Positions 28,782 through 38,149 of a DNA stretch of 64,000 nucleotides are shown one piece after another. The translations under genes and the position numbers were made by a program. This DNA is from Gimesia maris. Its GTDB lineage: Bacteria; Planctomycetota; Planctomycetia; Planctomycetales; Planctomycetaceae. Numbering within the stretch: position 1 is the stretch's first letter; the number at the start of each line of letters is the position of its first letter. The stretch is from the NCBI RefSeq assembly GCF_008298035.1, contig NZ_CP042910.1, positions 5,223,001 through 5,287,000 of the forward strand. The letters run 5' to 3'. A model generated the notes under the pieces. It made no database searches and was not told where the DNA came from. It saw nothing but the letters and a program-made list of their open reading frames with translations.

Positions 28782-29762
28782 TTAGGGAGACTCAGTCTCT
28801 TTGTTCGGTACGGGTTTGACGTCCTCAGCTTCAGCAGGCACTGGCTGCGGTTTCCCTTCTACGGAATTTTTCTTTAAAGGAATCACTCTATTTCGGCCGA
28901 ACCGAAATTGCGATGACTTTAACTCTCTTGGCAAATGAAAGACATGCCGGTTCGCGGTATAACCGTTCGTCCATTGGTAACGAATCTGATCTTCTTTGGG
29001 ACGCACACTGATCTTGGGACAACTCCAGACTTCTTTCCCGTCCAGTTTCACCAGATTCGCCGCAGCTGACAGACGGGCACAACCATAGTTCCAGGTCTTG
29101 CCATCGGTTTCAAAGATGAGAAACACTTCAGGATTGAATCCGCGTTCGAAGAAAAACACTGCGGCATCTGAATTTTTATCCTCCGTAGTCTGATAGCGGT
29201 CGAATGGTATCGGATGCAGATTCAGATGGATCAGTTCTCTGCCCAGCATTTCTTCTGCCGAAAATCGGATGGCCATCTGCTCCATCTGGTCTAATCGGCC
29301 TTCCGGGGTGTCGGCGGGTTGGGGACCATCGGGAAAGGGTTGAAATTTTGCATCCACTTCCCAGGGTTGCCAGCTGACATTTTGCCCATCGATACGAAAG
29401 GGACCTTCTGACATGGATACAAATTCAAATGTCGCACGCCCTGCCGTATCCTGAGGATGATCCATCTCTACGGCGACATAGGCACGTGGCCTCCCCTTAT
29501 CACCCAGACGCCAGATGGCACCTTTAGTCACTTTATATCTTGGATCCTGATACTGCATGACGGGCTCCTGAACAAATTGGAGCGGTTCTGTTCGCTTCTC
29601 TTTTGTACGGATCGACCAGGCATTAAGCAGATGACGCATAATTTCAATATTGGAATCATCCGCTTTCTGCTCCTGTTTTTCATCGGCCACTGAAAATAAC
29701 TGGAAACCCAATAGAAGTGTTATCCCGGACAGAAATGCGACTTTCCTTACGCCAAATATCAT
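28782..29762 (-). CDS. exported protein of unknown function
   Basis: 326 residues from the ATG at 29762, which has GGAAGGAAG just upstream; the frame opens earlier at 29819. Signal peptide about 1-26 (ending VADEK). The mature part is a single soluble domain with recognisable pieces TKGAIWRLGDKGRPRAYV, FEFVSMSEGPF and FFFERGFNPEVFLIFE, rich in Trp and Phe. The C-terminal 25 residues are Pro/Glu/Lys-rich. I do not recognise a named family; similar proteins occur in planctomycetes as far as I can recall. Convergent with the propeller gene, with 43 bases between stops. Confidence 0.75.
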   Translation of the reverse strand: MIFGVRKVAFLSGITLLLGFQLFSVADEKQEQKADDSNIEIMRHLLNAWSIRTKEKRTEPLQFVQEPVMQYQDPRYKVTKGAIWRLGDKGRPRAYVAVEMDHPQDTAGRATFEFVSMSEGPFRIDGQNVSWQPWEVDAKFQPFPDGPQPADTPEGRLDQMEQMAIRFSAEEMLGRELIHLNLHPIPFDRYQTTEDKNSDAAVFFFERGFNPEVFLIFETDGKTWNYGCARLSAAANLVKLDGKEVWSCPKISVRPKEDQIRYQWTNGYTANRHVFHLPRELKSSQFRFGRNRVIPLKKNSVEGKPQPVPAEAEDVKPVPNKETESP

Positions 29763-30010
29763 GGTCTTCCTTCCCTGTAACAAAACAATAGTTATCACAA
29801 ATACACTATATGAACACATTCACAAAACATATTCAACAACTTTATTTATAAAACCCAAATACTGCCCCTGTTGATCTATGTGCTGTGATTGATTCAGTGA
29901 TCGACTCTAGCCGAACGGTTGCATCAAGCAGCTTCATCCATAATGATTTGTCAGTTCCTGACATCAACATTTTCCCTGTCAAAACAGCAGCACACACAGT
30001 ACTATTGGCC

Positions 30011-31060
30011 ATGATCCAAACTGATTATCTCATTATCGGACAGGGTCTGGCAGGGACAGCATTAGCCTGGACTTTGATCAGAAGAGGCTATCGCGTTCAG
30101 ATACTGGATCGATGCGAACTGATCACCTCTTCTAAAATCGCTGCTGGACTCATCACCCCCATCACCGGGATGCGACTGGTCGTTTCCTGGCGTCTCGAAG
30201 AATTCTTCTCATTCGCTACGGACTTTTACCGAAGTATCGAACGTGATACAAAGCGACAATTTTATGAGATAAAACCCATGCTGCGGCTGTTCGCTTCACC
30301 CGCTGAAATTCAGCAGTATGCACAACGCTCACGCACACATTTCCCGGAACTGGTCACCATTCCCGAGCCGTTAGCAGATGAGAGTCAATTTGAACTGACT
30401 CAAGGAGGCTTTGAAATGATGGGCGGGCAACTGGATGTACCATCCTACCTGGAAGCATCACGTCACTATTTCGAAGCCCGTACCCTGTTTCAACAGGCAG
30501 AACTAGATCCGGTCAAAGACCTGGAATTACACTCGGATACAGTCAGACTGCCCCGCTGGAATATGATGGCTGACAAAATCATTTTCTGTGAAGGCATCCA
30601 CAGCCAACAGAATCCCTGGTTTCAAACGGTGCCATTCGAAGGCGCCAAAGGGGAAATACTCACCCTGAAGATTCCAGGGCTGAATGAGCGACGCGTGGTC
30701 CATCGAGGTATCTGGTTAGCCCACTGGAAAGAGGATCTCTACCGTGCCGGTTCGACTTATGATCGCGAACACCTTAATTGCGAACCGACCCCGGCAGGAC
30801 GAAAAGAAATCTGCTCGCGCCTGGCAGAATTTCTGAAACTCCCTGTAGAAGTGGTCGAACATCGCGCTGCCGTCCGGCCTGTCATCCGGGGCCGCTTGCC
30901 CATTCTGGGACTGCATCCAGAGCAGCCTCAAATTGGATTTTTTAACGGTTTTGCCTCAAAAGGAAGTTTGCAGACTCCCTGGATGGCAGATCATTTTGCA
31001 GATATTCTGGAGGACAGGACGACTCTGGATAAATCACTCGATCTCGCTCACAAAATATAA
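30011..31060 (+). CDS. FAD-dependent oxidoreductase (DAO family; MnmC1/MnmL-like candidate)
   Basis: 349 residues from the ATG at 30011; the upstream open frame to 29885 lacks family similarity. The dinucleotide-binding start is DYLIIGQGLAGTALAWTLIRRGYRVQILDR (GxGxxG), and the C-terminus has AAVRPVIRGRLPILG and FNGFASKGSLQTPWMA, as in DAO-fold oxidases. The next gene, 14 bases on, is an MnmM-type methyltransferase. In MnmC, an FAD domain removes the carboxymethyl group of cmnm5U34 and a methyltransferase domain then makes mnm5U, so this protein may be the separate oxidase (inference from adjacency and fold; another amine substrate is possible). Confidence 0.8.
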   Translation: MIQTDYLIIGQGLAGTALAWTLIRRGYRVQILDRCELITSSKIAAGLITPITGMRLVVSWRLEEFFSFATDFYRSIERDTKRQFYEIKPMLRLFASPAEIQQYAQRSRTHFPELVTIPEPLADESQFELTQGGFEMMGGQLDVPSYLEASRHYFEARTLFQQAELDPVKDLELHSDTVRLPRWNMMADKIIFCEGIHSQQNPWFQTVPFEGAKGEILTLKIPGLNERRVVHRGIWLAHWKEDLYRAGSTYDREHLNCEPTPAGRKEICSRLAEFLKLPVEVVEHRAAVRPVIRGRLPILGLHPEQPQIGFFNGFASKGSLQTPWMADHFADILEDRTTLDKSLDLAHKI

Positions 31061-31074
31061 AGTAAAGCTTCCCT

Positions 31075-31644
31075 ATGATGCGCCTCACCGATCAGGCTCA
31101 TGCTCTGATATCCCAAGTGTTCCAGCCAGGCGAGACTGCGGTCGATGCCACCGCTGGTAACGGACATGATACTCGTTTTCTCTGCGAGTTGGCTGGCAAG
31201 TCTGGAAAAGTCTTTGCCATCGATATCCAACAGCAGGCGCTGGACCAGACAGCGGTCATGCTGCAGGAATTAGAATATCATAATTTCGAACTGATCTGTG
31301 GAGACCATCGTCTGATTTCAGAATTGATTCCTACCCAATATCAAGGTCGAATCGGTGCAGTCATGTTCAACCTGGGTTACCTGCCTGGAGGAGATCACAA
31401 TCTGATTACGCAACAGTCATCAACCCTGACCGCGCTCAACGCAGCAAAAGAATTCCTGCGTCCCGGAGGGATCATGACCATCCTCGCTTATCCGGGACAC
31501 CCTGGGGGTGACGAAGAAACCGTCGCCATCGACCAGTGGTTGAGTCAGTTATCAGCAATAGAATACCAGACGGAAACCATTCACGCCCACTCGGCTTCAG
31601 CAGCAGCCCCTTGCCTGTTTGTCCTCAGAAAGCAGGAACCCTGA
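31075..31644 (+). CDS. mnmM: MnmM/YtqB-type tRNA methyltransferase
   Basis: 189 residues. Motif I is AVDATAGNGHDTRFL with AIDIQQQALDQT, and the signature MFNLGYLPGGDHNLIT marks the family once called rRNA methylase (PF06962), whose member YtqB is the MnmM enzyme that methylates nm5(s2)U34 of tRNA. ARPGG-like LRPGGIMTIL and YPGHPGGDEE follow. Translation probably depends on the upstream oxidoreductase transcript, given a 14-base gap. Confidence 0.88.
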   Translation: MMRLTDQAHALISQVFQPGETAVDATAGNGHDTRFLCELAGKSGKVFAIDIQQQALDQTAVMLQELEYHNFELICGDHRLISELIPTQYQGRIGAVMFNLGYLPGGDHNLITQQSSTLTALNAAKEFLRPGGIMTILAYPGHPGGDEETVAIDQWLSQLSAIEYQTETIHAHSASAAAPCLFVLRKQEP

Positions 31645-31651
31645 AAGCGAT

Positions 31652-31897
31652 TCACTCTTCTTCAGATGAATCCTCTTCTGACTCGGACGATTCACGAATT
31701 TCATCAATGATTTGTCGGGCGCGATCCACGTTCGAACTCATGACGTCAACTTTGATCTCAAAGATCCCCGTCAGGCCGGCCTGCAACTCATTTTCGAGTA
31801 AACAGCGAATCCCTTCACCTTCCAGTGTCATTTTAATAAATTCCGCTTCCATTGCATTCGTGGTCGAATACACTGTTTCCAGGCTTTCACTCATCAT
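31652..31897 (-). CDS. DUF2007 domain protein
   Basis: 81 residues from the ATG at 31897, with GAGG upstream. The core ETVYSTTNAMEAEFIKMTLEGEGIRCLLENE is the DUF2007 (putative signal transducing) fold, and the tail is Ser/Glu-rich (about 14 residues, ending EDSSEEE). DUF2007 resembles PII-like ACT proteins, but no ligand is known. Convergent with mnmM, with 7 bases between the stops. Confidence 0.85.
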   Translation of the reverse strand: MMSESLETVYSTTNAMEAEFIKMTLEGEGIRCLLENELQAGLTGIFEIKVDVMSSNVDRARQIIDEIRESSESEEDSSEEE

Positions 31898-32242
31898 TAG
31901 CATCCTCAGACAAACCATCAATGCAGTGGTAACCCCTGCATCGAGCGCTCAACAGTCAGTCACAAGTGAATCTTGTACCGACTCAAACTAACCAGAATCT
32001 GTGCTGACATCAATATCAATTCTGACTTTCGCAGGAGAAGCTCCTGACAACACACTGTGAATCGTCTATTCTACAGCGCTTCGCATTTAAACATAGCAGC
32101 TCACAAGCTAATCCACTCGTTTCAAATGAAACTGGAGACGCTGCGGTAAAACGGGACACAGCCTGAGACTGAATATCTCAAGTGGAAAACAGCCCCGGTG
32201 AATCTTTTGAGCATTATCTTTCTATATGTTGGAAATAATACT
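31898..32242. other. intergenic region, divergent genes
   Basis: 345 bases between DUF2007 (minus) and the dipeptidase (plus). No gene, RNA or clear promoter motif was recognised. Confidence 0.45.
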
Positions 32243-33505
32243 ATGAGCTTCAACAATCGACCATTACAGAAAACTCTTCCTGGCTTGCTGCTGGCACTTT
32301 CCTTTTTCTGCTCAGCTCAAACAGGGCAGGCTGACGAACCACCAGATCGCAAGCCCGTCATCCTGTCAGACCGGGCTCGACAGTTGCATCAGAAATGTCT
32401 GGTCATTGACGGGCATAACGATCTTCCCTGGGCCATGCGGGAAAAAGCGGCCTCATCATTCAAGCAGGCTGACATCGCTGAGCCTCAACCTCAGTTTCAT
32501 ACAGATATACCACGTCTCAAACAAGGAAATGTGGGTGCGCAATTCTGGTCTGCCTATGTCCCCTCGGAAACACAAAAAGAACGGAGATCAGCACATTACA
32601 CCCTGGAGCAGATCGATCTGATCCATCGCATGATTAAGCGATACCCTGATACGTTCGAGATGGCTGCTACCGCAGATGATATCGACCGGATTCACAAATC
32701 GGGCAAAATTGCCTCCATGATAGGAGTAGAGGGCGGCCATTCCATTGAAAATTCGTTGTCACTGCTGCGGATTTTCTATGGACTGGGTGTACGCTATATG
32801 ACATTGACGCATTCCGACTCGCTCGACTGGGCTGATTCAGCCACCGACACCGCCATCAGTGACGGACTGTCCCCCTTTGGAGAAGAAGTGGTCCTGACCA
32901 TGAATCAGCTGGGCATGCTGGTTGATATTTCACATGTATCTCCGGCAACGATGGAAGATGTTCTGCGGGTGAGTAAAGCCCCCATCATCGCGTCACATTC
33001 CTCAGCACGCGCCATAGCCGATCATGCGCGGAATGTTCCCGATGAGATCCTGGTCAAAGTGAAACAGAATGGCGGCGTGATCATGGTGAACTACTTCTCC
33101 GGTTTTGTCGTCCCCGAATCGGCAAAACAGATGACCGAAATGTTTCATATCAGACGGGAACTGAAACAGAAATATCCAAATGAAACGGATTACAATCGGG
33201 AATACAATCGCTGGAAAAGCAGCCATAAAATGAAGCCGGGAACGATCCACGATGTCGTTGATCATATTGACCACATCGTAAAAGTTGCAGGCGTGGATCA
33301 CGTCGGCATCGGCTCTGACTTTGATGGCGTTTCCACCCTGCCCGCTCAGCTTGAAGATGTCTCCACGTATCCCCTGATCACACAGGCCCTTCTGGATCGA
33401 GGTTACACAGATCAGCAGATCAAACAGATTATGGGGCTGAATCTGATGCGTGTGCTGCGCCAGGCGGAACAGGTTGCGAAACAACTTCAACAGACCACTG
33501 ACTGA
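32243..33505 (+). CDS. exported membrane dipeptidase (peptidase M19)
   Basis: 420 residues from the ATG at 32243 (GGAAATAATACT upstream); the frame reaches 32198 with an implausible start. Signal peptide about 1-30 (cleaved near GQADEP). Zinc ligands of the renal dipeptidase family are present: VIDGHNDLPW (H-x-D), IGVEGGHSIE (Glu), VDISHVSP and IASHSSARA (two His), and VGIGSDFDGV (Asp). The enzyme cleaves dipeptides, including some with D-residues, outside the cytoplasm. Monocistronic, followed by a strong bidirectional terminator. Confidence 0.94.
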   Translation: MSFNNRPLQKTLPGLLLALSFFCSAQTGQADEPPDRKPVILSDRARQLHQKCLVIDGHNDLPWAMREKAASSFKQADIAEPQPQFHTDIPRLKQGNVGAQFWSAYVPSETQKERRSAHYTLEQIDLIHRMIKRYPDTFEMAATADDIDRIHKSGKIASMIGVEGGHSIENSLSLLRIFYGLGVRYMTLTHSDSLDWADSATDTAISDGLSPFGEEVVLTMNQLGMLVDISHVSPATMEDVLRVSKAPIIASHSSARAIADHARNVPDEILVKVKQNGGVIMVNYFSGFVVPESAKQMTEMFHIRRELKQKYPNETDYNREYNRWKSSHKMKPGTIHDVVDHIDHIVKVAGVDHVGIGSDFDGVSTLPAQLEDVSTYPLITQALLDRGYTDQQIKQIMGLNLMRVLRQAEQVAKQLQQTTD

Positions 33506-33558
33506 CACATCCCCATCCCTCTGGACGCTTCTGCAGTGAATGAGTACGCGATAGGTAC

Positions 33559-33589
33559 AAAAAAACGTCCTGTTCCCAGGACGTTTTTT
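33559..33589. terminator. bidirectional intrinsic terminator
   Basis: AAAAAAACGTCCTG and CAGGACGTTTTTT form an uninterrupted stem with a 4-base loop (TTCC). The A and T tracts let it work for both the dipeptidase (plus) and the Gly/Ser-rich protein gene (minus). Confidence 0.92.
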
Positions 33590-33617
33590 CTTTACATTTG
33601 AATCGCCAGATACAGAA

Positions 33618-35480
33618 TTACGGCACGGGCTGAGTTGGCTGCAGTGGTTTTGGTGCTTCCAGTATCGTGGGTGAATTAACTGTCGGAGCCACTTGAGGAG
33701 GCGCCGGTAGTTTTTTCTGTGCCGTAACTTTCTGCTGCGCTTTCAGGCTTTTTACATAATCAGTCAGTAACTGATATGTATTCTGGAATTCCTGGCGATG
33801 GGTGATCACCTGATAGTTGGAATCAAGCTGTATCTGCTGATAATTTTGCACAATCGGTTCCAGTTCTTCCACAGAAGGATTCGGTCCTGTTGTCGAGAAG
33901 TTTTCCGGGAGTGCCAGATAATCTTTCCACGCCTCGTCCAGTGTCTGTTCCAGTTCCTGAAACGAACTTAGCAGTTCGTATTTCAAATCGTCAACCTGAA
34001 GATCCTGTTGAGCGAGTTTCGCAGTCTGCTCATCAATACGCAGCATGTCCCAGACTTCAGAAGCTCCTCCGGTGAAGTAGATGATCACGGTCGACTTATC
34101 TTTGGTCAGACTGTCCAGACCGGTCTCCATGGTGATGGTATCTTCTTCTCCGATCTTCCAGGCGACACGTTGTTTTGATTCATCAATGGCCCCCTGAAGC
34201 GGCAAAGTAATGTTCCCGTCTTTATTGAAATAGGTACCGGCGACCGCACCGTTTTTCCCCACAGCAAGCTGCACGGTAACATTGACCTCCGTTGTCCCCT
34301 GAGGAACGATGGCAAAGATCCCCACAGGCATCCACTCGGTCGCATCCTCCGGTGGTGGTACACTGTCTGCAATCTGATCAGCTTGAGACTCATAAGCGGA
34401 CACAGGCGCCATCTGCACGCCATTATTATAAATGTAACCGTCATTGAGCGAGTAATCATATACAACCGGATTCAGGCTGTTATAACCGATCCACGCTGAC
34501 AGACCACCGAACGTTGACCAGACCCAGGGACGATAACCGTAGCGGCGATAGTGGTAGTAAGGATAGTATCCATATCCGTAGCCCGAACCAAATCCATTTC
34601 CCAATGCATATCGTGATCGATATCCGGACCAGTAACCAGGTCGGTAATGATATCTGTTGTTACCATGTCGTGCGTGGTTTCCACTATTTCGATGCGCTCC
34701 TCCGGGTCGTAAGCCCGGCCCATGCGAAACATGATGATCCCGATCGCCATGGCGGCCTCCCCCTGGTCTCAACCCGGGACTACCAGAGTGACGGTCCCCA
34801 AATCCCTGATGATTTCGACTCGAACTGAAACCGGAACTTCTATTGGAGTGAGGACTTCCTATACTGTTGGATGTACCAGATCTGAACCGGCTGCTTCCCG
34901 GACTTAATCCCGGATTATTACCCCGCTGCGAAGAACCACTCTTGAACCGGTTGTGAGATCCACTATTGAAATGCGAAAATCCTGAACTGCCTCGCCCCCT
35001 GCTTCCAGGACTGAGGCCGGGATTACCGCTCCGACTTCCCTGGCGGGATGAGATGGAACCAGAACGTCTTGATGTACCAGACTGACTTCCTCTTGAGAAA
35101 TCAAATGATTGACCGGGTTTCATTGCCGATCTGGAAGTGCGATTCGAGGAGGAATTCAACGATCGGGAAGGAGCACTCTGTCGCGGTGCAGTAGAACGGC
35201 GTTGAGAAAAAGAATGACTTCTTGAAGGAACCGAGCGTGAAGAACGGCCAGAACGCGAACTCCCTCTTGAAATACTGCCTCGGGAAGAACTCCCCCGTGA
35301 CATTCCACTGTGATGACCACTGCTCCCGCGAGACATTCCTCCACGATGGCCACCGCCGCTGTGACCGCTACTTCCGCGTCCGCCGCCTCCGCCCCGTTGC
35401 GCAAAAATATCAGCCTGACTAAAAGCCAGTACTGCTAAAAATGCAAATATGACACCCGTTCGTTTTATGTAATTTATCAT
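33618..35480 (-). CDS. secreted Gly/Ser/Arg-rich repeat protein, unknown function
   Basis: 620 residues. Signal peptide 1-28 (cleaved at IFAQR). Residues about 30-270 are low-complexity Gly/Ser/Arg/His with SRGSS units and four spaced PGL[SR]PG motifs; about 270-310 is Tyr/Gly-rich (GSGYGYGYYPYYHYRRYGYRPW). A folded part (about 310-470) begins WSTFGGLSAWIGYNSLNPVVYDY and contains beta-rich sequence; the end (about 480-600) is helical and Gln-rich, closing with a Pro/Thr tail. No known domain recognised. The composition suggests a surface, matrix or nucleic-acid-binding role (speculative). Long gene-free upstream region (874 bp). Confidence 0.75.
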   Translation of the reverse strand: MINYIKRTGVIFAFLAVLAFSQADIFAQRGGGGGRGSSGHSGGGHRGGMSRGSSGHHSGMSRGSSSRGSISRGSSRSGRSSRSVPSRSHSFSQRRSTAPRQSAPSRSLNSSSNRTSRSAMKPGQSFDFSRGSQSGTSRRSGSISSRQGSRSGNPGLSPGSRGRGSSGFSHFNSGSHNRFKSGSSQRGNNPGLSPGSSRFRSGTSNSIGSPHSNRSSGFSSSRNHQGFGDRHSGSPGLRPGGGRHGDRDHHVSHGPGLRPGGAHRNSGNHARHGNNRYHYRPGYWSGYRSRYALGNGFGSGYGYGYYPYYHYRRYGYRPWVWSTFGGLSAWIGYNSLNPVVYDYSLNDGYIYNNGVQMAPVSAYESQADQIADSVPPPEDATEWMPVGIFAIVPQGTTEVNVTVQLAVGKNGAVAGTYFNKDGNITLPLQGAIDESKQRVAWKIGEEDTITMETGLDSLTKDKSTVIIYFTGGASEVWDMLRIDEQTAKLAQQDLQVDDLKYELLSSFQELEQTLDEAWKDYLALPENFSTTGPNPSVEELEPIVQNYQQIQLDSNYQVITHRQEFQNTYQLLTDYVKSLKAQQKVTAQKKLPAPPQVAPTVNSPTILEAPKPLQPTQPVP

Positions 35481-36354
35481 CGCTTACACCTGTTCGATCA
35501 AAATAACCGCAGCCTTCTGATCGATCTCATACACGAGCCTGCAGAGACTCAGCCGTTTGCTGATCCTGCTCGATCCCGTTTTTGTTAATAAAAACAATTC
35601 TGATTCTGATACAGAATTGTTAAATGAGTTTTTCACTCAGTGAGGTCCAGAACAGTCATCGAGAACACCTCATTTACTTTTACTGAAAGCAGGACGTATG
35701 TCCCGGCCACACCAAATGGCTCAGACTTCAATAAAAAGATTGAAGGTCATAACTCAAAGGACTGTAAGAACACCGTAAAAGATTGAGGCCCGTTCAATCA
35801 CAAATCATCTATGAAGCACGTGAATCGAACTGAAATTGTCCTGCGATTGAGCCTGTAATTCGTGAGAGAGCTTTGTGGGCAGGTGAAAAAGAGACCAACA
35901 CATTAAAAACCAGGTTTTTGATTCATAACTGCAGGATCAACAGATTGCGATCACCAGTCAGACATCAACGGCCTTGAACAGCTTGCCGAGTTCGCATGTA
36001 CGATTCCTGTTCGTTTCAATATTCACGATAGGTCTGTTCTATCTGAAAGTCAATATATGACATTTTTCTCTGAGTCCTGAAATCCAAGAGTACCAGGCTG
36101 ATCTGCTTACACGTGGCCCCATAAGTAATAAGGGCCTGCAAGGACGGAGCAAACTGAAAACTTTTTGGAATTTTCATAATTCCGGGGAATAAACCTGAGA
36201 CAGTCAGCCTCTTATGTTTAACAGGGGGGCTTGTTTGAATAGTGAAAACCGGCCTGATTACAGGGTTTCTTTCAAAATATGACGGAATTAAACCCGATTT
36301 GTGAGATTCTCAGTCTGACAAATCAGATAACTAATCGAGAAATGGAGAACAGAG
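35481..36354. other. long intergenic region
   Basis: 874 bases between divergent genes with no open frame that looks coding. Two hairpins stand out: the one listed at 35593, and GGAATT/AATTCC at 36167-36183. Possibly it holds promoters for the repeat protein and the small lipoprotein; I recognise no RNA family. Confidence 0.5.
35593..35621. repeat. perfect 10-bp inverted repeat upstream of the repeat-protein gene
   Basis: AACAATTCTG (35593-35602) and CAGAATTGTT (35612-35621) around a 9-base spacer, 113 bases upstream of the minus-strand start at 35480. It could be an operator or an mRNA leader hairpin. Confidence 0.5.
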
Positions 36355-36594
36355 ATGAAATTACTTTCGACACTCTTTACGTTGCTGGGACTGACATTAT
36401 TCGCTGTTGGATGTGGTGATAAACCTGCCCCAACTCCCGAACCAGCACCTGCTGAAACACCAGCCGAAGATCCTGCAATGCCAGCAGATGACACTGCCGC
36501 ACCAGCTGAAGATCCTGCTAAACCAGCCGCTGAAGAACCAAAGGCTGATGCGCCCAAGGCAGAAGAAAAGCCTGCAGATCCTAAGACTCCTTAA
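36355..36594 (+). CDS. small Pro/Ala-rich lipoprotein
   Basis: 79 residues. MKLLSTLFTLLGLTLFAVGCG: signal peptide with lipobox FAVGC (Cys20). The mature part is almost only Pro, Ala, Glu, Asp and Lys in PAPAETPAEDPA-like units, probably an extended, disordered spacer on the membrane surface. GGAGAACAG precedes the ATG, and a strong terminator follows, so it is a true monocistronic gene despite its low complexity. Function unknown. Confidence 0.85.
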   Translation: MKLLSTLFTLLGLTLFAVGCGDKPAPTPEPAPAETPAEDPAMPADDTAAPAEDPAKPAAEEPKADAPKAEEKPADPKTP

Positions 36595-36633
36595 TTGAGT
36601 CTGACTGCTACCTCGCGTAACAGTCGTAAATAC

Positions 36634-36669
36634 AAAAAGCTCTCCCGAACAACGGGAGAGCTTTTTTTT
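36634..36669 (+). terminator. strong intrinsic terminator
   Basis: AAAAAGCTCTCCCG and CGGGAGAGCTTTTTTTT form a perfect stem with a 5-base loop, 40 bases after the small lipoprotein stop. Its symmetry also allows it to act for folD, which ends at 36721 on the minus strand. Confidence 0.93.
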
Positions 36670-36720
36670 CGAATCTTCGAAGTCATTTATCGATCTCATA
36701 TGCTGAAACAGCAAATCAGG

Positions 36721-37590
36721 TCAATTGCTGTCAGACTGGATACGGGCCGCCGTCAGTGTATTCTTTAAGAGCATGGCAATCGTCATCGGGCCCACACCAC
36801 CAGGAACGGGAGTGATCGCCGACGCAACCTCTTTGACTCCCTCAAAATCAACATCACCCACCAGCCTGTCGTCGACACGATTGATACCAACATCAATTAC
36901 AATCGCTCCCGGCTTCACCATCTCAGCGGTCACAAACTCAGGTTTTCCAATCGCTGCAATAATAATATCTGCAGTTTTGACGATCTTGTTCAGATTCTGA
37001 GTCCGGCTGTGACAGATGGTCACCGTTGCATCTGCCCCCAGCCCCCGTTGAATCAGCAACATGGCCATGGGTTTCCCTACGATTTCACTACGCCCTAAAA
37101 TCACAGCATGTTTTCCAGCTGTTTCCATTTTGGTAGAGAGAATCATCTGCTGTATTCCGTACGGAGTACAGGGCAGATAACGGGGGCGTCCCTGAACAAT
37201 CAATCCCACGTTCTCCGGGTGAAAAGCATCTACATCTTTCAACGGATTGACCACATCCAGAATGGCTGTCTCTTTGATGTGTCCGGGCAAAGGCAGTTGG
37301 ACGAGAATACCATGCACCCCGGGATCTGCATTCAGTGATTCAACAATCGAGATCAATTCGGCTTCAGATGTTTCAGCCGGTAAGCGTTTCAGTGTGCTCT
37401 GAATACCCGCTTTTTCGCACGCGCGCTGTTTATTGCGAACATAGACGGCACTGGCGGGATCGTCACCCACGAGGACAGCCGTCAGATGCGGGATAATATT
37501 TTTTTCATTTTTGAGCTGACTGACTTCTTCAGCAATCTGTCCGCGAAAAGTTGCGGCAAGTGCTTTTCCATCGATAATCTCTGCAGACAC
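36721..37590 (-). CDS. folD: bifunctional methylenetetrahydrofolate dehydrogenase/cyclohydrolase
   Basis: 289 residues, GTG start at 37590 with GAAGGA upstream. Diagnostic blocks are AVLVGDDPASAVYVRNKQRACEKAGI (catalytic Lys in YVRNK), GILVQLPLPGHI, CTPYGIQQMI, AVILGRSEIVGKPMAMLLI for NADP binding, and TPVPGGVGPMTIAMLLKNT at the end. It interconverts methylene-, methenyl- and formyl-tetrahydrofolate in the cytoplasm. pgpA lies 67 bases upstream on the same strand. Confidence 0.96.
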   Translation of the reverse strand: MSAEIIDGKALAATFRGQIAEEVSQLKNEKNIIPHLTAVLVGDDPASAVYVRNKQRACEKAGIQSTLKRLPAETSEAELISIVESLNADPGVHGILVQLPLPGHIKETAILDVVNPLKDVDAFHPENVGLIVQGRPRYLPCTPYGIQQMILSTKMETAGKHAVILGRSEIVGKPMAMLLIQRGLGADATVTICHSRTQNLNKIVKTADIIIAAIGKPEFVTAEMVKPGAIVIDVGINRVDDRLVGDVDFEGVKEVASAITPVPGGVGPMTIAMLLKNTLTAARIQSDSN

Positions 37591-37657
37591 TCTAACGATT
37601 CCTTCAATATACGAGAAACTCCTGATCGTTTCACAAGATAACGCATCTAAAGGAAAT

Positions 37658-38149
37658 CTAAAACCACCCCAAAAGAATTAATGTCACGTAAAGGCAAATC
37701 GCTGCATAAACCGCGGCAACATAATCATCAGACATGATTCCCCAGCCACCATGGATCCGATCGAAAAATCGAACCGGCCAAGGCTTCCAGATGTCAAACA
37801 GACGGAACCAGAGAAATCCGATTACAGACACCCAGAAGAACCGTAAATTGAGCTCCAGGTGGAAAGCAGGTAGCAAGACTACCGTGAATGCACCTATTTC
37901 ATCAAAAACAATACATCCGGGGTCATCAATCCCCAGAAGTTTCGCCCCCTGATCACAGAAATAGACCCCCAGCAGAAAGATGACCACGGAAACCAATAAA
38001 TAGACGGGCCACCCAGGATGAAACCACAGTAGACCTGCGACCAGCGGTGGTCCCAGTAGACTGCCAAAGGTACCAGGAGCACGAGGAATCCAGCCTATAC
38101 CGAGTCCCGTGGCACATAAAAGAATTGATTGTTTCTTGATGTTTCTCAT
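37658..38149 (-). CDS. pgpA: phosphatidylglycerophosphatase A
   Basis: 163 residues with about four membrane segments. GLGIGWIPRAPGTFGSLLG is the conserved N-terminal loop, and DDPGCIVFDEIGAF is the catalytic acidic block; RFFDIWKPWPVRFFDRIHGGWGIMSDDYVAA completes the family pattern. It dephosphorylates phosphatidylglycerophosphate at the inner membrane, the last step to phosphatidylglycerol. Probably transcribed with folD. Confidence 0.93.
   Translation of the reverse strand: MRNIKKQSILLCATGLGIGWIPRAPGTFGSLLGPPLVAGLLWFHPGWPVYLLVSVVIFLLGVYFCDQGAKLLGIDDPGCIVFDEIGAFTVVLLPAFHLELNLRFFWVSVIGFLWFRLFDIWKPWPVRFFDRIHGGWGIMSDDYVAAVYAAICLYVTLILLGWF

Noticed and set aside
36288-36557. Ala/Gly/Ser-rich minus-strand frame
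   Set aside because: Mirror of the Pro/Ala-rich lipoprotein codons on the other strand, which has the signal peptide, ribosome site and terminator.
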